A stretch of DNA of 29,760 nucleotides from NCBI GenBank assembly GCA_016926475.1, contig JAFGON010000074.1:1-29760 (forward strand), given 5' to 3'. The stretch is from a candidate division WOR-3 bacterium (lineage in GTDB: Bacteria > SDB-A). Position 1 is the stretch's first letter; each line of letters starts with the position of its first letter. The position numbers and the translations under genes are program-made. The notes beneath the pieces are model-generated. The model saw nothing but the letters and a program-made list of their open reading frames with translations. It was not told where the DNA came from and ran no database searches. Below, one piece after another: positions 7,117-15,331 of this stretch.

Positions 7117-9327
7117 ATGAAATCTGTCACTTTCAACATAAAAGGCATGAATTGCGCGTCATGCGCGGCTGGAATCGAAAAGTTTCTCTCTTCGAAAGAA
7201 GGAATAAAAAAGGCTTTTGTCAACATCTCAACAGGAAAAGGATATTTTGAATACGACGAGGCCCTTGTCAGGCAAGGCGATATTCTTGAAGCCATTAAAA
7301 AGTTAGGTTACTCAGCCGAAAAGGAGGACAGGAACCCTTACTCTATTCTCACCAAAAATAGCCAAGGTGCGGAAGTAAAAAAACTTTTATCAAAATTCAT
7401 ATTGTCTTTTATCCTGGGGTTGCCTCTGCTCTATTTGTCGATGGGTCCTATGTTAGGAATCAACTTGATAAAGACGGGACATGTGGTAAATTCAATCGCT
7501 CAGTTCATTTTGACCACAGCAATAATGGTTGTGAACTGGAATATTTACGCTTCAGGTGTCAAAAAACTTATACTCAGAAACCCCAACATGGATTCACTCG
7601 TCGAAATAGGCACTCTTGCGGCTTATACCTATTCGGTTGTGCTGTCTATTCAATCGATTTTTGACAAGAATTATCATACACATCATCTCTACTACGAAGG
7701 GGCTGCTTTCATTCTCGTTTTTATATCCCTGGGAAAATTTTTGGAAAGTTTTGCCAAAAATAAGACCCGGGGTTCAGTGGAAAAACTTTTAGACCTTCAG
7801 CCAAAGAAAGCTTTTATTGAAAAGGACGGGAAGGAAACCGAGATTCAGACTCATTTGATCAGACCCGGATATGTTGTAGTCGTCAGGCCGGGGAAGGTTA
7901 TCCCGACAGACGGAATAATCGTCAGTGGAAACACTTTCGTCGATGAGAAATCTATAACAGGTGAAAGCCTACCCGTTGAAAAAACCGTCGGAGATCAGGT
8001 TGTAGGAGGAACTGTCAATTTAAACGGATTCATAAAATTTACAGCATCTAAAGAGAGCGAGGACACCGTCTTGTCCAACATTATCAAAACTGTTTTCAAC
8101 GCTCTCAACACCAAAGCCCCAATTCAGCTTCTTGCAGACAAAATTTCATTTTATTTTGTCCCGGCGGTTCTCTCGATCGCAATTTTGACGTTCATTCTTT
8201 GGATGTTCGCAGGAAAACCGTTCGTCTTCGCCTTGACTGTTTTCGTGTCTGTTCTTATTATCGCCTGTCCTTGTTCTTTGGGGCTCGCGACTCCGACAGC
8301 AGTGATGATGGGAATGGGGCTGGCGGCTAAAAGGGGTATTCTCGTTAAAAAAAGCGAAGCCCTCGAACAAGCTTGTAGAATTGACGAGATAATATTCGAC
8401 AAGACAGGCACCCTTACCGAAGGAAAAATCGTGCTGAGCGCCATCTCGATTTTCAATGATTTTTCCGAAACAGAAGCGCTTTCTTTAGCCCTCTCACTGG
8501 AGTCTAAATCAGAACATCCCGTAGCCGTAGCCCTGTCGGACTACGCAAAGAGCAAAAAAGCCGAAAAAGCAGAAGTTTCCGATCTATCGGTCTTCCCGGG
8601 CAAAGGCATAATAGGTAAAATTTACGGCAGAGAAGTGGCAATCGGAACCCTTAGATTCCTGACTGAAATTGTCAAAGATACCGCCGCGCTAAACACCCTC
8701 AGGAAAAATAGCTTCACTTCAGCCTTTATGTCCGTCTCCGGTAAACCTGCCGCGGTTTTCTCGTTTTCCGACCCCCTGAGGAAGGAAGCTCCCGAAGTCG
8801 TCAGAAAGCTCAAAAAAATGGGCATAAAAGTCCTTATGATAACAGGAGACATGAATCCTGTGGCCGCTTCGATCGCCGAAAAGGCAGGAATAAGTGATTT
8901 TTACGCCGAAGTCTTGCCCATGGAAAAATCCGACAGAGTCAAAGAAATAAAAAAATCAGGGAAAACGGTGGCTATGGTAGGAGACGGAATAAACGATGCT
9001 CCCGCACTGGCTTCAGCCGATATAGGCATGGCTCTTGGAGGCGGAACCGACATAGCAATAGAAACCGGAGATATCGTCCTCGTGAAAAACAATTTGAATG
9101 ATGTTTTGAGAGCCATAGAGCTTTCTCGGTTCACAATGAAAAAAATAAGGCAAAACCTGTTCTGGGCTTTTTTCTATAACCTTCTTGGTATACCAATAGC
9201 CGCGGGTGTTCTTTATCCTTTTACCGGTTGGCTCTTGAATCCGGTTTTCGCCGCCGTGGCGATGTCGTTTTCTTCCGTAAGCGTGGTCATGAATTCGCTG
9301 TCAATGAAATTTTACAGGGGGCGTTGA
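7117..9327 (+). CDS. copA: Copper-exporting P1B-type ATPase
   Basis: A 736-residue P-type ATPase carries one N-terminal heavy-metal domain (GMNCASC, Cys13 and Cys16). It then has the A-domain TGES (about 282), the membrane CPC (about 384), the phosphorylation motif DKTGTLTEG (about 428), the SEHP nucleotide-binding motif and GDGINDAP (about 622). The Cu(I) group IB-1 signatures are present: FYN in the seventh helix and MSFSS in the last helix. It pumps Cu(I) out of the cytoplasm using ATP. Length is slightly short for the family because there is a single metal-binding domain. AAGGA precedes the ATG. The stop codon lies in the loop of the terminator-like hairpin at 9314-9339. Confidence 0.93.
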   Translation: MKSVTFNIKGMNCASCAAGIEKFLSSKEGIKKAFVNISTGKGYFEYDEALVRQGDILEAIKKLGYSAEKEDRNPYSILTKNSQGAEVKKLLSKFILSFILGLPLLYLSMGPMLGINLIKTGHVVNSIAQFILTTAIMVVNWNIYASGVKKLILRNPNMDSLVEIGTLAAYTYSVVLSIQSIFDKNYHTHHLYYEGAAFILVFISLGKFLESFAKNKTRGSVEKLLDLQPKKAFIEKDGKETEIQTHLIRPGYVVVVRPGKVIPTDGIIVSGNTFVDEKSITGESLPVEKTVGDQVVGGTVNLNGFIKFTASKESEDTVLSNIIKTVFNALNTKAPIQLLADKISFYFVPAVLSIAILTFILWMFAGKPFVFALTVFVSVLIIACPCSLGLATPTAVMMGMGLAAKRGILVKKSEALEQACRIDEIIFDKTGTLTEGKIVLSAISIFNDFSETEALSLALSLESKSEHPVAVALSDYAKSKKAEKAEVSDLSVFPGKGIIGKIYGREVAIGTLRFLTEIVKDTAALNTLRKNSFTSAFMSVSGKPAAVFSFSDPLRKEAPEVVRKLKKMGIKVLMITGDMNPVAASIAEKAGISDFYAEVLPMEKSDRVKEIKKSGKTVAMVGDGINDAPALASADIGMALGGGTDIAIETGDIVLVKNNLNDVLRAIELSRFTMKKIRQNLFWAFFYNLLGIPIAAGVLYPFTGWLLNPVFAAVAMSFSSVSVVMNSLSMKFYRGR

Positions 9328-9339
9328 TCCGCCCCCTGT
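9314..9339. terminator. Shared hairpin between convergent copA and lamin-tail gene
   Basis: A perfect 10-bp stem (ACAGGGGGCG with CGCCCCCTGT) closes a 6-base loop. The copA stop codon is in the loop (9325-9327), and the stop of the convergent minus-strand gene lies 4-6 bp beyond the stem (9343-9345). There is no T-run on either side, so it is not a classic intrinsic terminator; it could still end or protect both transcripts. Confidence 0.55.
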
Positions 9340-9342
9340 GTA

Positions 9343-10545
9343 TCAATACAATACTTGGAGTTTAACCGACAAATGGTGCATCTCGTCAGACAACATAAGC
9401 ATATAACGACCCTGAGCAACCGGTCTTCCTTCACTGTCGCTTAAATCCCACGTCATAGAAGTTCTGTTATCCGTTCTGCCGGAAAACAATTCTTTTACAA
9501 GCCTGCCGTCAAGGGAATATATACCCAGCGTAAAATTTCCAGGCGCCATGAAAGAAATTTCTACTGATCCACTTCGGGAGAGATAAGGGCAGAAAAGAGC
9601 GTATTCCGCCGGCATGTTCACTGATGGAATTTCTTCTTCGACATAAACCGTCCCGTTTGTCGCCCCCCACGTCTCTTGTTTATCGAAAAGAGTCACTTCT
9701 CCACCGGAGCTCACCCAGTCATAACCGTCGTGCGGACCAGCTCCGTCGGGTACCCTCTGATAAGTCGTGTCGTTGTATGTGCCATACCAACCCATCTGTT
9801 CAACTCTCTGGGTGTCAGGAGTAAAAAGGTAAAATACATCTTGACTTGCAAAATCAAAGCTCGTGAACTCGTTTTCATCTATTACCAAATAACCATGGGC
9901 TGGAATTACATGTGATGAGGTCAGGACTGCAAAATCATCGCCGTCAGAAATCATCCAACCTTCCAGGTTGACAATGCTGTCGTTAGGGTTGTAAAGCTCG
10001 AGTGAGTCGGGATTTGAAGAACCTCCAGCTGGATAGGGGTCGATTTCATTGAGGCACACCACGCCGTTGAGAGGAGCTGGATGGGCGTCGTTAGCGCTGT
10101 CGGGTGTCGGAGTTCCATCTACGTTGAAATCGTTGGCGTCGTTTGGATTTGTGAAAAGACCGTCTGTAATTCTCGAAATCGTCCAGGTTTGTTCAAAAAC
10201 AGGGACCGGTCCGAGATTGCCAAACGCGATATAGTCCACGATATTGCTTGAATTGTTTAAGAGAAAAAAAGAATCTCCGTCGTTGTCCATATAATATGTT
10301 GACCCGAAATCGAGCAAAAGGTGTGAATTACCTGCGATATTAGTGCCTGAAGCTATGCTGAAAGTGTCACCGTCAATGACAGAACGAAGCGTCCAGCCTG
10401 TAAGATCAATAGCCCCTGAAGTCGTATTGTATAGTTCAACCCATTCAGAACCTTTTAATTTGAATTCGTTTATGACTACATCAGGAGTCTGAGCAGTCAG
10501 AGTGAATGCGATAAGCATTGAAAAGATAAAAAACAAAGTCTTCAT
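9343..10545 (-). CDS. Secreted protein with two lamin-tail domains and C-terminal sorting module
   Basis: This is a 400-residue exported protein. The signal peptide is MKTLFFIFSMLIAFTLTAQ. Lamin-tail domain one covers about residues 22-115 (VVINEFKLKGSEWVELYN, then LTGWTL). Lamin-tail domain two covers about 160-300 (CLNEIDPYP, DSLELYN, LEGWMISDGDD). The C-terminal 75 residues are a FlgD-like Ig module (GIYSLDGRLVKELFSG, then QGRYMLMLSD) of the type used as an outer-membrane export signal. Bacterial lamin-tail domains are extracellular and often accompany nucleases or adhesins; no catalytic residues are seen here. It is paralogous to the next gene upstream, from which it is separated by 15 bp, so it is probably a tandem duplicate. 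GGAGGG precedes the ATG. Confidence 0.78.
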   Translation of the reverse strand: MKTLFFIFSMLIAFTLTAQTPDVVINEFKLKGSEWVELYNTTSGAIDLTGWTLRSVIDGDTFSIASGTNIAGNSHLLLDFGSTYYMDNDGDSFFLLNNSSNIVDYIAFGNLGPVPVFEQTWTISRITDGLFTNPNDANDFNVDGTPTPDSANDAHPAPLNGVVCLNEIDPYPAGGSSNPDSLELYNPNDSIVNLEGWMISDGDDFAVLTSSHVIPAHGYLVIDENEFTSFDFASQDVFYLFTPDTQRVEQMGWYGTYNDTTYQRVPDGAGPHDGYDWVSSGGEVTLFDKQETWGATNGTVYVEEEIPSVNMPAEYALFCPYLSRSGSVEISFMAPGNFTLGIYSLDGRLVKELFSGRTDNRTSMTWDLSDSEGRPVAQGRYMLMLSDEMHHLSVKLQVLY

Positions 10546-10560
10546 TTTCCCTCCAGTTTA

Positions 10561-12498
10561 TTATTCTACTACAGTAATCTTGCATGAAGAGCTTCCGTCA
10601 GAGCTCTGGAGTCTGACGAAATAAACTCCTTTAGACAAAAGGAAGCCGCGACCATCCCTGCCGTCGAAAGGAATGTGCCTGAGTCCGGGCTGTTCCTGTC
10701 TGTCGAGTATCGTTCTGACTTCCCTTCCAGTTACGTCGAACAATTGGATGACAACCCTTCCGTAAGATGGCACAGCGTAGGAAATATAAGAGCCTCCGCC
10801 GAAGAGGGCATCTGAGAACCTGACGCTCGGTTTTTCTATCGACACATCGTTTCCAATTTCCTCTACCACGCCATTCAGATCAGCCAAAAGAGCTCTTATG
10901 CAATAAATCTCGCTTGACCACTGCGACCAGCTTGAACCGTCGTAATCCCATGCTCTGTTGTTTGTCTGAGCGTAAAATCCCCATGTCGGCTGATTGACGC
11001 CGTCGTAAAAAATACCGACTACAAAATCCTCCCCAGCGTCAACGTTCAAGTATTGAGCCGATACGTCCACAGTGTACCACTGCGGGGAACCGAGCAAAGG
11101 AAACGTGACATTTTGCGTGAACTCTTCCATACCTGGTTCTGTTCCTGCCCAGTTAAAGACCTTGCAGTCAAATATATTGCTGCCGGTTGTCGCGTCTTGA
11201 AGATAGTACTTCGCCCCTATGAGTCTGAAAGGGCCTCTTTGAGCTGGCGCCGTGAGCCTCATAGCGGATCCTTCTCCAACCCCTCCCCAATAATAATAAC
11301 CCGTTGCGGCAGAAGAATCGTAGTAAACTTCGATTGTGTCGCCGAGAGGAAGAGTGTCGAGTATAGTGAAAACTGAATCGGAATTGTCAAAAAAGAAATA
11401 GTCTTCATCGCTGAATACACAGACCAGGCAATTGCTGGATATATGTCTTGGCAACTCAAAAAGAGGAGAAGATGTCGCCGAGTCTGCAATCGTATCCCAA
11501 GAAACTCCGCCGTCGTAACTTATATAGACATCGTAAGCTACTGCGGTGCCAATCCACGTGACCTCAAGTGTATCTCCCGCATATAGAGTTTCACCGCCAT
11601 TCGGATATGTCACCTCAATTGACATGAAACCATTTGGTGATCCCCATGTTGCTGTCGTGTCGAATAATGTCGTCCCGCCGCCTGAAGAAATCCAGTTAAA
11701 ACCGTCTCTCGGCCCTGATCCGTTTGGTATTCTCTGAAGGGAAAAATCGTTGTATTCGCCTGACCATCCAAGTTGTTCCAGTCTTGAAGTGTCGGAGGAA
11801 AAAAGATAACAGACATCCTGGGATGCAAAATCAAATCCGAATTCAGACTCGTCTATGACGAGAAAAGACCTCGGCGGGACAATGTGCGTGTGAATCGTGT
11901 CTATTTCATCTCCGTCAGATAACATCCATCCCGCGGTGTTTACAGTGTCTGTAAAAGAGATGTTTACCAGTTCTATTGAGTCATTCCCGCCTGTAGGATA
12001 AGGGTCTATCTCGTTGATAACCAAAAAACCGTTGAGCGGAGCGGGTTTTGCGTCGTTTGGAGCGTTCTGTGTCGGGGTGAGATCCATATTGAAATCGTGC
12101 CCTATGTTGCCAGTCCAGTAACCGTCTGTTATTCTCGACACAGAATAGTTCATAGGAGAAACCGGCGCGGAGCCAGCGTCTCCAAAAGCTACAAAATCAA
12201 CTATCGTGTCGCCGGGTTTTACGAGAAAAAGTGAATCACCGTCGTTGTCCATCAGGGAAAAACCATTGCAGAGAAAATGGGAATTGCCGCTTATGGTTCC
12301 GGTTGAAATCTCAAAAGAGTCTCCATCTATTGACGAAGTCAGTTTCCATCCGGTCAAATCAACCGCAATTGAAGTTGTATTGTAGAGTTCCACCCATTCG
12401 GTTCCTTTGGGGACGAACTCGTTTATGACGACTTGAGGAGTCTGGGCTTCGATTGACGCCGTCACAAAAAGAGCAAACAAAAACTGAATCTTCTTCAT
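10561..12498 (-). CDS. Secreted lamin-tail protein with Ig-like and C-terminal sorting modules
   Basis: This 645-residue exported protein is the longer paralogue of the 400-residue neighbour. The signal peptide is MKKIQFLFALFVTASIEAQ. Two lamin-tail domains follow (INEFVPKGTEWVELYN near 26; VINEIDPYPTGGND near 165). After them comes an Ig-like domain of the Kre9/KNH type (VTYPNGGETLYAGD near 298) and then a beta-sandwich-like region (about 390-545). It ends in a FlgD-like sorting module (VIQLFDVTGREVR, then KGVYFVRLQSSDG). The added middle domains are what distinguish it from its paralogue. The role is probably structural or adhesive at the cell surface, which is inference. AAGGAGG lies 5 bp before the ATG, and a promoter is at 12522-12550. 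Confidence 0.78.
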   Translation of the reverse strand: MKKIQFLFALFVTASIEAQTPQVVINEFVPKGTEWVELYNTTSIAVDLTGWKLTSSIDGDSFEISTGTISGNSHFLCNGFSLMDNDGDSLFLVKPGDTIVDFVAFGDAGSAPVSPMNYSVSRITDGYWTGNIGHDFNMDLTPTQNAPNDAKPAPLNGFLVINEIDPYPTGGNDSIELVNISFTDTVNTAGWMLSDGDEIDTIHTHIVPPRSFLVIDESEFGFDFASQDVCYLFSSDTSRLEQLGWSGEYNDFSLQRIPNGSGPRDGFNWISSGGGTTLFDTTATWGSPNGFMSIEVTYPNGGETLYAGDTLEVTWIGTAVAYDVYISYDGGVSWDTIADSATSSPLFELPRHISSNCLVCVFSDEDYFFFDNSDSVFTILDTLPLGDTIEVYYDSSAATGYYYWGGVGEGSAMRLTAPAQRGPFRLIGAKYYLQDATTGSNIFDCKVFNWAGTEPGMEEFTQNVTFPLLGSPQWYTVDVSAQYLNVDAGEDFVVGIFYDGVNQPTWGFYAQTNNRAWDYDGSSWSQWSSEIYCIRALLADLNGVVEEIGNDVSIEKPSVRFSDALFGGGSYISYAVPSYGRVVIQLFDVTGREVRTILDRQEQPGLRHIPFDGRDGRGFLLSKGVYFVRLQSSDGSSSCKITVVE

Positions 12499-12521
12499 AC
12501 AGCCTCCTTGATTTTTTTGAA

Positions 12522-12550
12522 AATATAATATTTTATAACGATATTGTTAA
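12522..12550 (-). promoter_or_regulatory. Promoter for the two lamin-tail genes
   Basis: On the minus strand TTAACA (12550-12545), 17 bp, TATATT (12527-12522), lying about 25 bp before the ATG at 12498. The region is very AT-rich, so chance matches are possible. Confidence 0.45.
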
Positions 12551-12563
12551 AAAAAAATAAATA

Positions 12564-12980
12564 TCAAAGAGTTTTAAGATCTGTTGTTTTTTTTTTGAGT
12601 TCGTATAAATTACCGTCCTTGTCTTGAATAAAAAGAACGGTTTTATCAGATTTCTTATGCCGTATGAATGTGTAGCCCTGTTTTTGTCCGCGCGCTACAA
12701 TGCCGGGAATATCGTCCATGCGGAAACATATATGGTCGAAGCTGGTCTGATTTTTTTTGTATCCTTTCAGCACGAAAACCTCGATCCAGTCCTCACCCGA
12801 CATATATATATACACGTGAGCCGGCATTTCTATCCCGAAAAGAGACCTCGATGTCAAAGCGTCAAGTCCGTAACTATACATGTATTTGCATTGGAGCACC
12901 GTCTTGAAAAATTCCTCGGCGTATTCTTTTGAAGACACAGTGACGGCAACATGGGCTATCATATTGTTGTTTTCTACCAA
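12564..12980 (-). CDS. VOC-superfamily (glyoxalase/bleomycin-resistance fold) protein
   Basis: This is a 138-residue single-copy vicinal-oxygen-chelate protein with the two expected beta-alpha-beta-beta-beta halves. Candidate metal ligands are His10 (AHVAVTV), Glu in DWIEVFVL (about 67), His in FDHICFRM (about 83) and Glu in NLYELKKK near the end. This is the usual H/E/H/E pattern of glyoxalase I-like enzymes. The substrate cannot be told. The first codon of the longest frame is TTG (12980-12978). An ATG at 12962 (residue 7, MIAHV) is an equally possible start, and neither has a strong Shine-Dalgarno. It stands alone between two promoter regions. Confidence 0.75.
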   Translation of the reverse strand: MVENNNMIAHVAVTVSSKEYAEEFFKTVLQCKYMYSYGLDALTSRSLFGIEMPAHVYIYMSGEDWIEVFVLKGYKKNQTSFDHICFRMDDIPGIVARGQKQGYTFIRHKKSDKTVLFIQDKDGNLYELKKKTTDLKTL

Positions 12981-13059
12981 ATAAATCCCATCTCGTAAAT
13001 GAATTTTTTATTTTCTCGTCCTTTTGGTATTATATAATCGTAAATTGCAGGAGGGAAAA

Positions 13060-13599
13060 ATGATAAGAGAAGAAATGTTAAAATCAGAGACCATATTCGA
13101 GGGAAAAATCATCACTGTAAAAAAGGACACTGTCAGAATATCCGAAGAAAAAAGCGCTTATAGAGAAATTGCCCTTCACAAACCCGCTGTGGCTGTAGTA
13201 CCTGTTTTCGACGAAGGGATCTTCCTGGTCAAACAGTTCCGATACGCTACAGGCGAATTTCTCTGGGAGATACCCGCTGGAATAATGGAACCCGGCGAGA
13301 ATCCTCAACAGACAGCTATTCGAGAACTCATTGAAGAGACAAGTCTAAGGCCTGAAAAACTCGAGCATTTATGCAGTTTTTACACAACTCCAGGGTTTTC
13401 GAACGAAGAGGTGATAATTTTCATTTCCAAAGATCTTCACCACGATTCATCTCTTCAACCCGACCCCGATGAAAACATCGAAAAAAAGCTTTTTTCCCTG
13501 GGAGAACTGTCCCTTGCTGTCAGAAATGGAACTATAAAAGACTCAAAGACTTTAATAGGGATTTGTTTTGCTCTTGAAAAAATTCAGCAAGGCTTTTGA
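13060..13599 (+). CDS. Nudix hydrolase, ADP-ribose pyrophosphatase type
   Basis: This 179-residue enzyme starts at ATG 13060, where AGGAGGG (13049-13055) gives ideal spacing; a longer frame from TTG 13024 is not needed. The Nudix box runs from Gly74 to Leu96 (GIMEPGE, then RELIEETSL), with Ser in place of the usual final Gly. Pro111 in TTPGFSNEE, 15 residues after the box, is typical of ADP-ribose pyrophosphatases, which split ADP-ribose to AMP and ribose 5-phosphate. A TATAAT at 13033-13038 may be its -10 box, without a good -35. Its end overlaps the next gene by 32 bp, suggesting coupled translation. Confidence 0.87.
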   Translation: MIREEMLKSETIFEGKIITVKKDTVRISEEKSAYREIALHKPAVAVVPVFDEGIFLVKQFRYATGEFLWEIPAGIMEPGENPQQTAIRELIEETSLRPEKLEHLCSFYTTPGFSNEEVIIFISKDLHHDSSLQPDPDENIEKKLFSLGELSLAVRNGTIKDSKTLIGICFALEKIQQGF

Positions 13600-15331
13600 C
13601 CTTCTACTCATACTCGCTTTTTTATACGCCCAGCAGGTCTTCTCGGAAGAATTCACAATAGAACCTGAAGAATCCGATTTTCAAAATATCTACACTGAAT
13701 TTGGAATAGCAAAAATGGAGCTCAATTCTTGCCCTGAAGAAAGCCTGGTGCTCCTCCCCTATTTCGACCGTCAGAAAGCTCTTATCTTAATCGAGAGCAG
13801 ACCGTATTTGTCTGTGGAAGAAGCGCTGAAAGTTACAGGTTTTTCACCTGAACAATCCCTTCTGCTGAGGAATTTTTTCTACATCAAATCCTTTTCCAAA
13901 ACACCATCACCTTTTTTGTTTGACTTCAGCACAACCCTCATACACAAAGAATTCGATGAAGAATCATACAGAGTACAACCGTTCACTGTTTCGAATATGA
14001 TGAGTTTAAAAAAGGGCAACCTTGGGTTTTCAGCTTCGACGGGATTGGACGCGGGAGAAAAAGGGTACCCGGATTTTATTAACGCATCAATTTCATACAC
14101 TGAAGAGTCTATAGGATTTATAGCAGGCACCCAGAGAATAAGAGCCGGTGCGGGTCTTGTATTCGGTAACTCAACCTTCGGCAAAGTCACCATGCCTTCA
14201 AATCTCATGAGGTTGACCGCATATTCCGGAGGTGTCGAGCTCGGCGTTCCCGTAGGAGCTTCTTTAAGGTATAAAACAGGTTTTTTTGAGCTCACTGGTC
14301 TTTCAGCGTGGAGGTTTTTCGACGCGGTTTTCGACTCGGCCGGAAACGCGACAAGCTTATACGAAGACGGTATACACGTCACTGAAAGTGAGAAAGGGAG
14401 AAAAAGAAATTTTTGGACGAGAGAGACGGATGTTTTTCTGAATGTCGAAAATACACTTCTCCTGGCGGGAACTTATGCGCGATTCAAATCCTCTGCAAAA
14501 TTGGATGATTTCAGTTCAACCAATGATTTCTGGGCGGCTGAAGCCATACTCGGAAAAAAAGGCGGTGAGTGGGACCTTTTCGGCGAAATTGCCATCACAA
14601 AAACAGGCGGTGTAGGAGCTTATCTCGGTTTTTGGAGTTATATCGGGAAAGCGAAAATAGGGGTTTCACTCGCCAGATACGATAAAAATTTCTTTTCCCT
14701 TTTCTCAACCCCCCCTTCGGAATTGGGTGCAAAAAACGAACATGGCATAATATCATCCCTTACAGTTCCTTTCGAGTTTGCAAAAGTTTCTCTATATTTC
14801 GACTTATTCGGTGAAATCGAACCTGTAGGGATCGATAAAAGGTTCAGGGGAGATCTCAATATCGATGTCGAAAAAAGGATAAACCGAGATTTTTATCTCA
14901 CCATTTCAGCCCAAAACAGGTTCATGAAAGGAGAATACAGGGGCTTTCCGGGCATTCGCCCCAGAAAAGAAGAGTATTCACTATCAATGGACTACGGTGA
15001 ATCCTCATTGTCATACCATCTTTCGTATGCATCAGACAGCGCTTTTAACGAAAACGGAGAAGCGTTATCAATAAGGTATAAATACGAAATTTGGGATTGG
15101 AGTTTTCTTCTGTCCGCGGTAACTTACTGCACTTCTTCCTACGCATCGGCAATTTACATATATCAACCGAAAATTCAGGGTTCCTACGGTTTTTTAACAG
15201 CGACCGGAAAAGGAGAATCTTTAAGAGTTATCGCCCAAAAAAAAACGGAAAATTGGTCTTTGTCGTTTTTTGCCGATATTTGCGGAAAAAACAAGGGGAT
15301 TGGGATTTATTTTGACATCTTCAACGGTTAA
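13568..15331 (+). CDS. Exported protein: helix-hairpin-helix domain plus barrel-like body
   Basis: A 587-residue protein starts at a TTG (13568) with AGGG 7 bp upstream; TTG 13574 is an alternative. A signal peptide (KKFSKAFDLLLILAFLYA) is followed by a ComEA-like helix-hairpin-helix segment (about residues 50-105; ELNSCPEESLVLLPYF, then PYLSVEEALKVTGFS). From about residue 115 to the end it is a succession of amphipathic strands with Gly and aromatic residues (GFSASTGLDAGEKG, GFIAGTQRIRAGAG, SFFADICGKNKGIGIYFDIFNG), as in outer-membrane barrels. A DNA-binding motif on an exported barrel suggests contact with extracellular or periplasmic DNA, but HhH-like segments can have other uses. It overlaps both the Nudix gene and priA. 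Confidence 0.7.
   Translation: MLLKKFSKAFDLLLILAFLYAQQVFSEEFTIEPEESDFQNIYTEFGIAKMELNSCPEESLVLLPYFDRQKALILIESRPYLSVEEALKVTGFSPEQSLLLRNFFYIKSFSKTPSPFLFDFSTTLIHKEFDEESYRVQPFTVSNMMSLKKGNLGFSASTGLDAGEKGYPDFINASISYTEESIGFIAGTQRIRAGAGLVFGNSTFGKVTMPSNLMRLTAYSGGVELGVPVGASLRYKTGFFELTGLSAWRFFDAVFDSAGNATSLYEDGIHVTESEKGRKRNFWTRETDVFLNVENTLLLAGTYARFKSSAKLDDFSSTNDFWAAEAILGKKGGEWDLFGEIAITKTGGVGAYLGFWSYIGKAKIGVSLARYDKNFFSLFSTPPSELGAKNEHGIISSLTVPFEFAKVSLYFDLFGEIEPVGIDKRFRGDLNIDVEKRINRDFYLTISAQNRFMKGEYRGFPGIRPRKEEYSLSMDYGESSLSYHLSYASDSAFNENGEALSIRYKYEIWDWSFLLSAVTYCTSSYASAIYIYQPKIQGSYGFLTATGKGESLRVIAQKKTENWSLSFFADICGKNKGIGIYFDIFNG

Noticed and set aside
11053-11376. A 107-codon plus-strand frame
   Set aside because: It is a shadow of the longer lamin-tail gene, without start signal or domain.
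13024-13059. Longer TTG start for the Nudix gene
   Set aside because: The extra codons contain the excellent AGGAGGG site of the ATG at 13060 and a candidate -10 box.
13879-14382. A 167-codon minus-strand frame
   Set aside because: It lies wholly inside the HhH/barrel gene, has no start signal and no recognisable motif.
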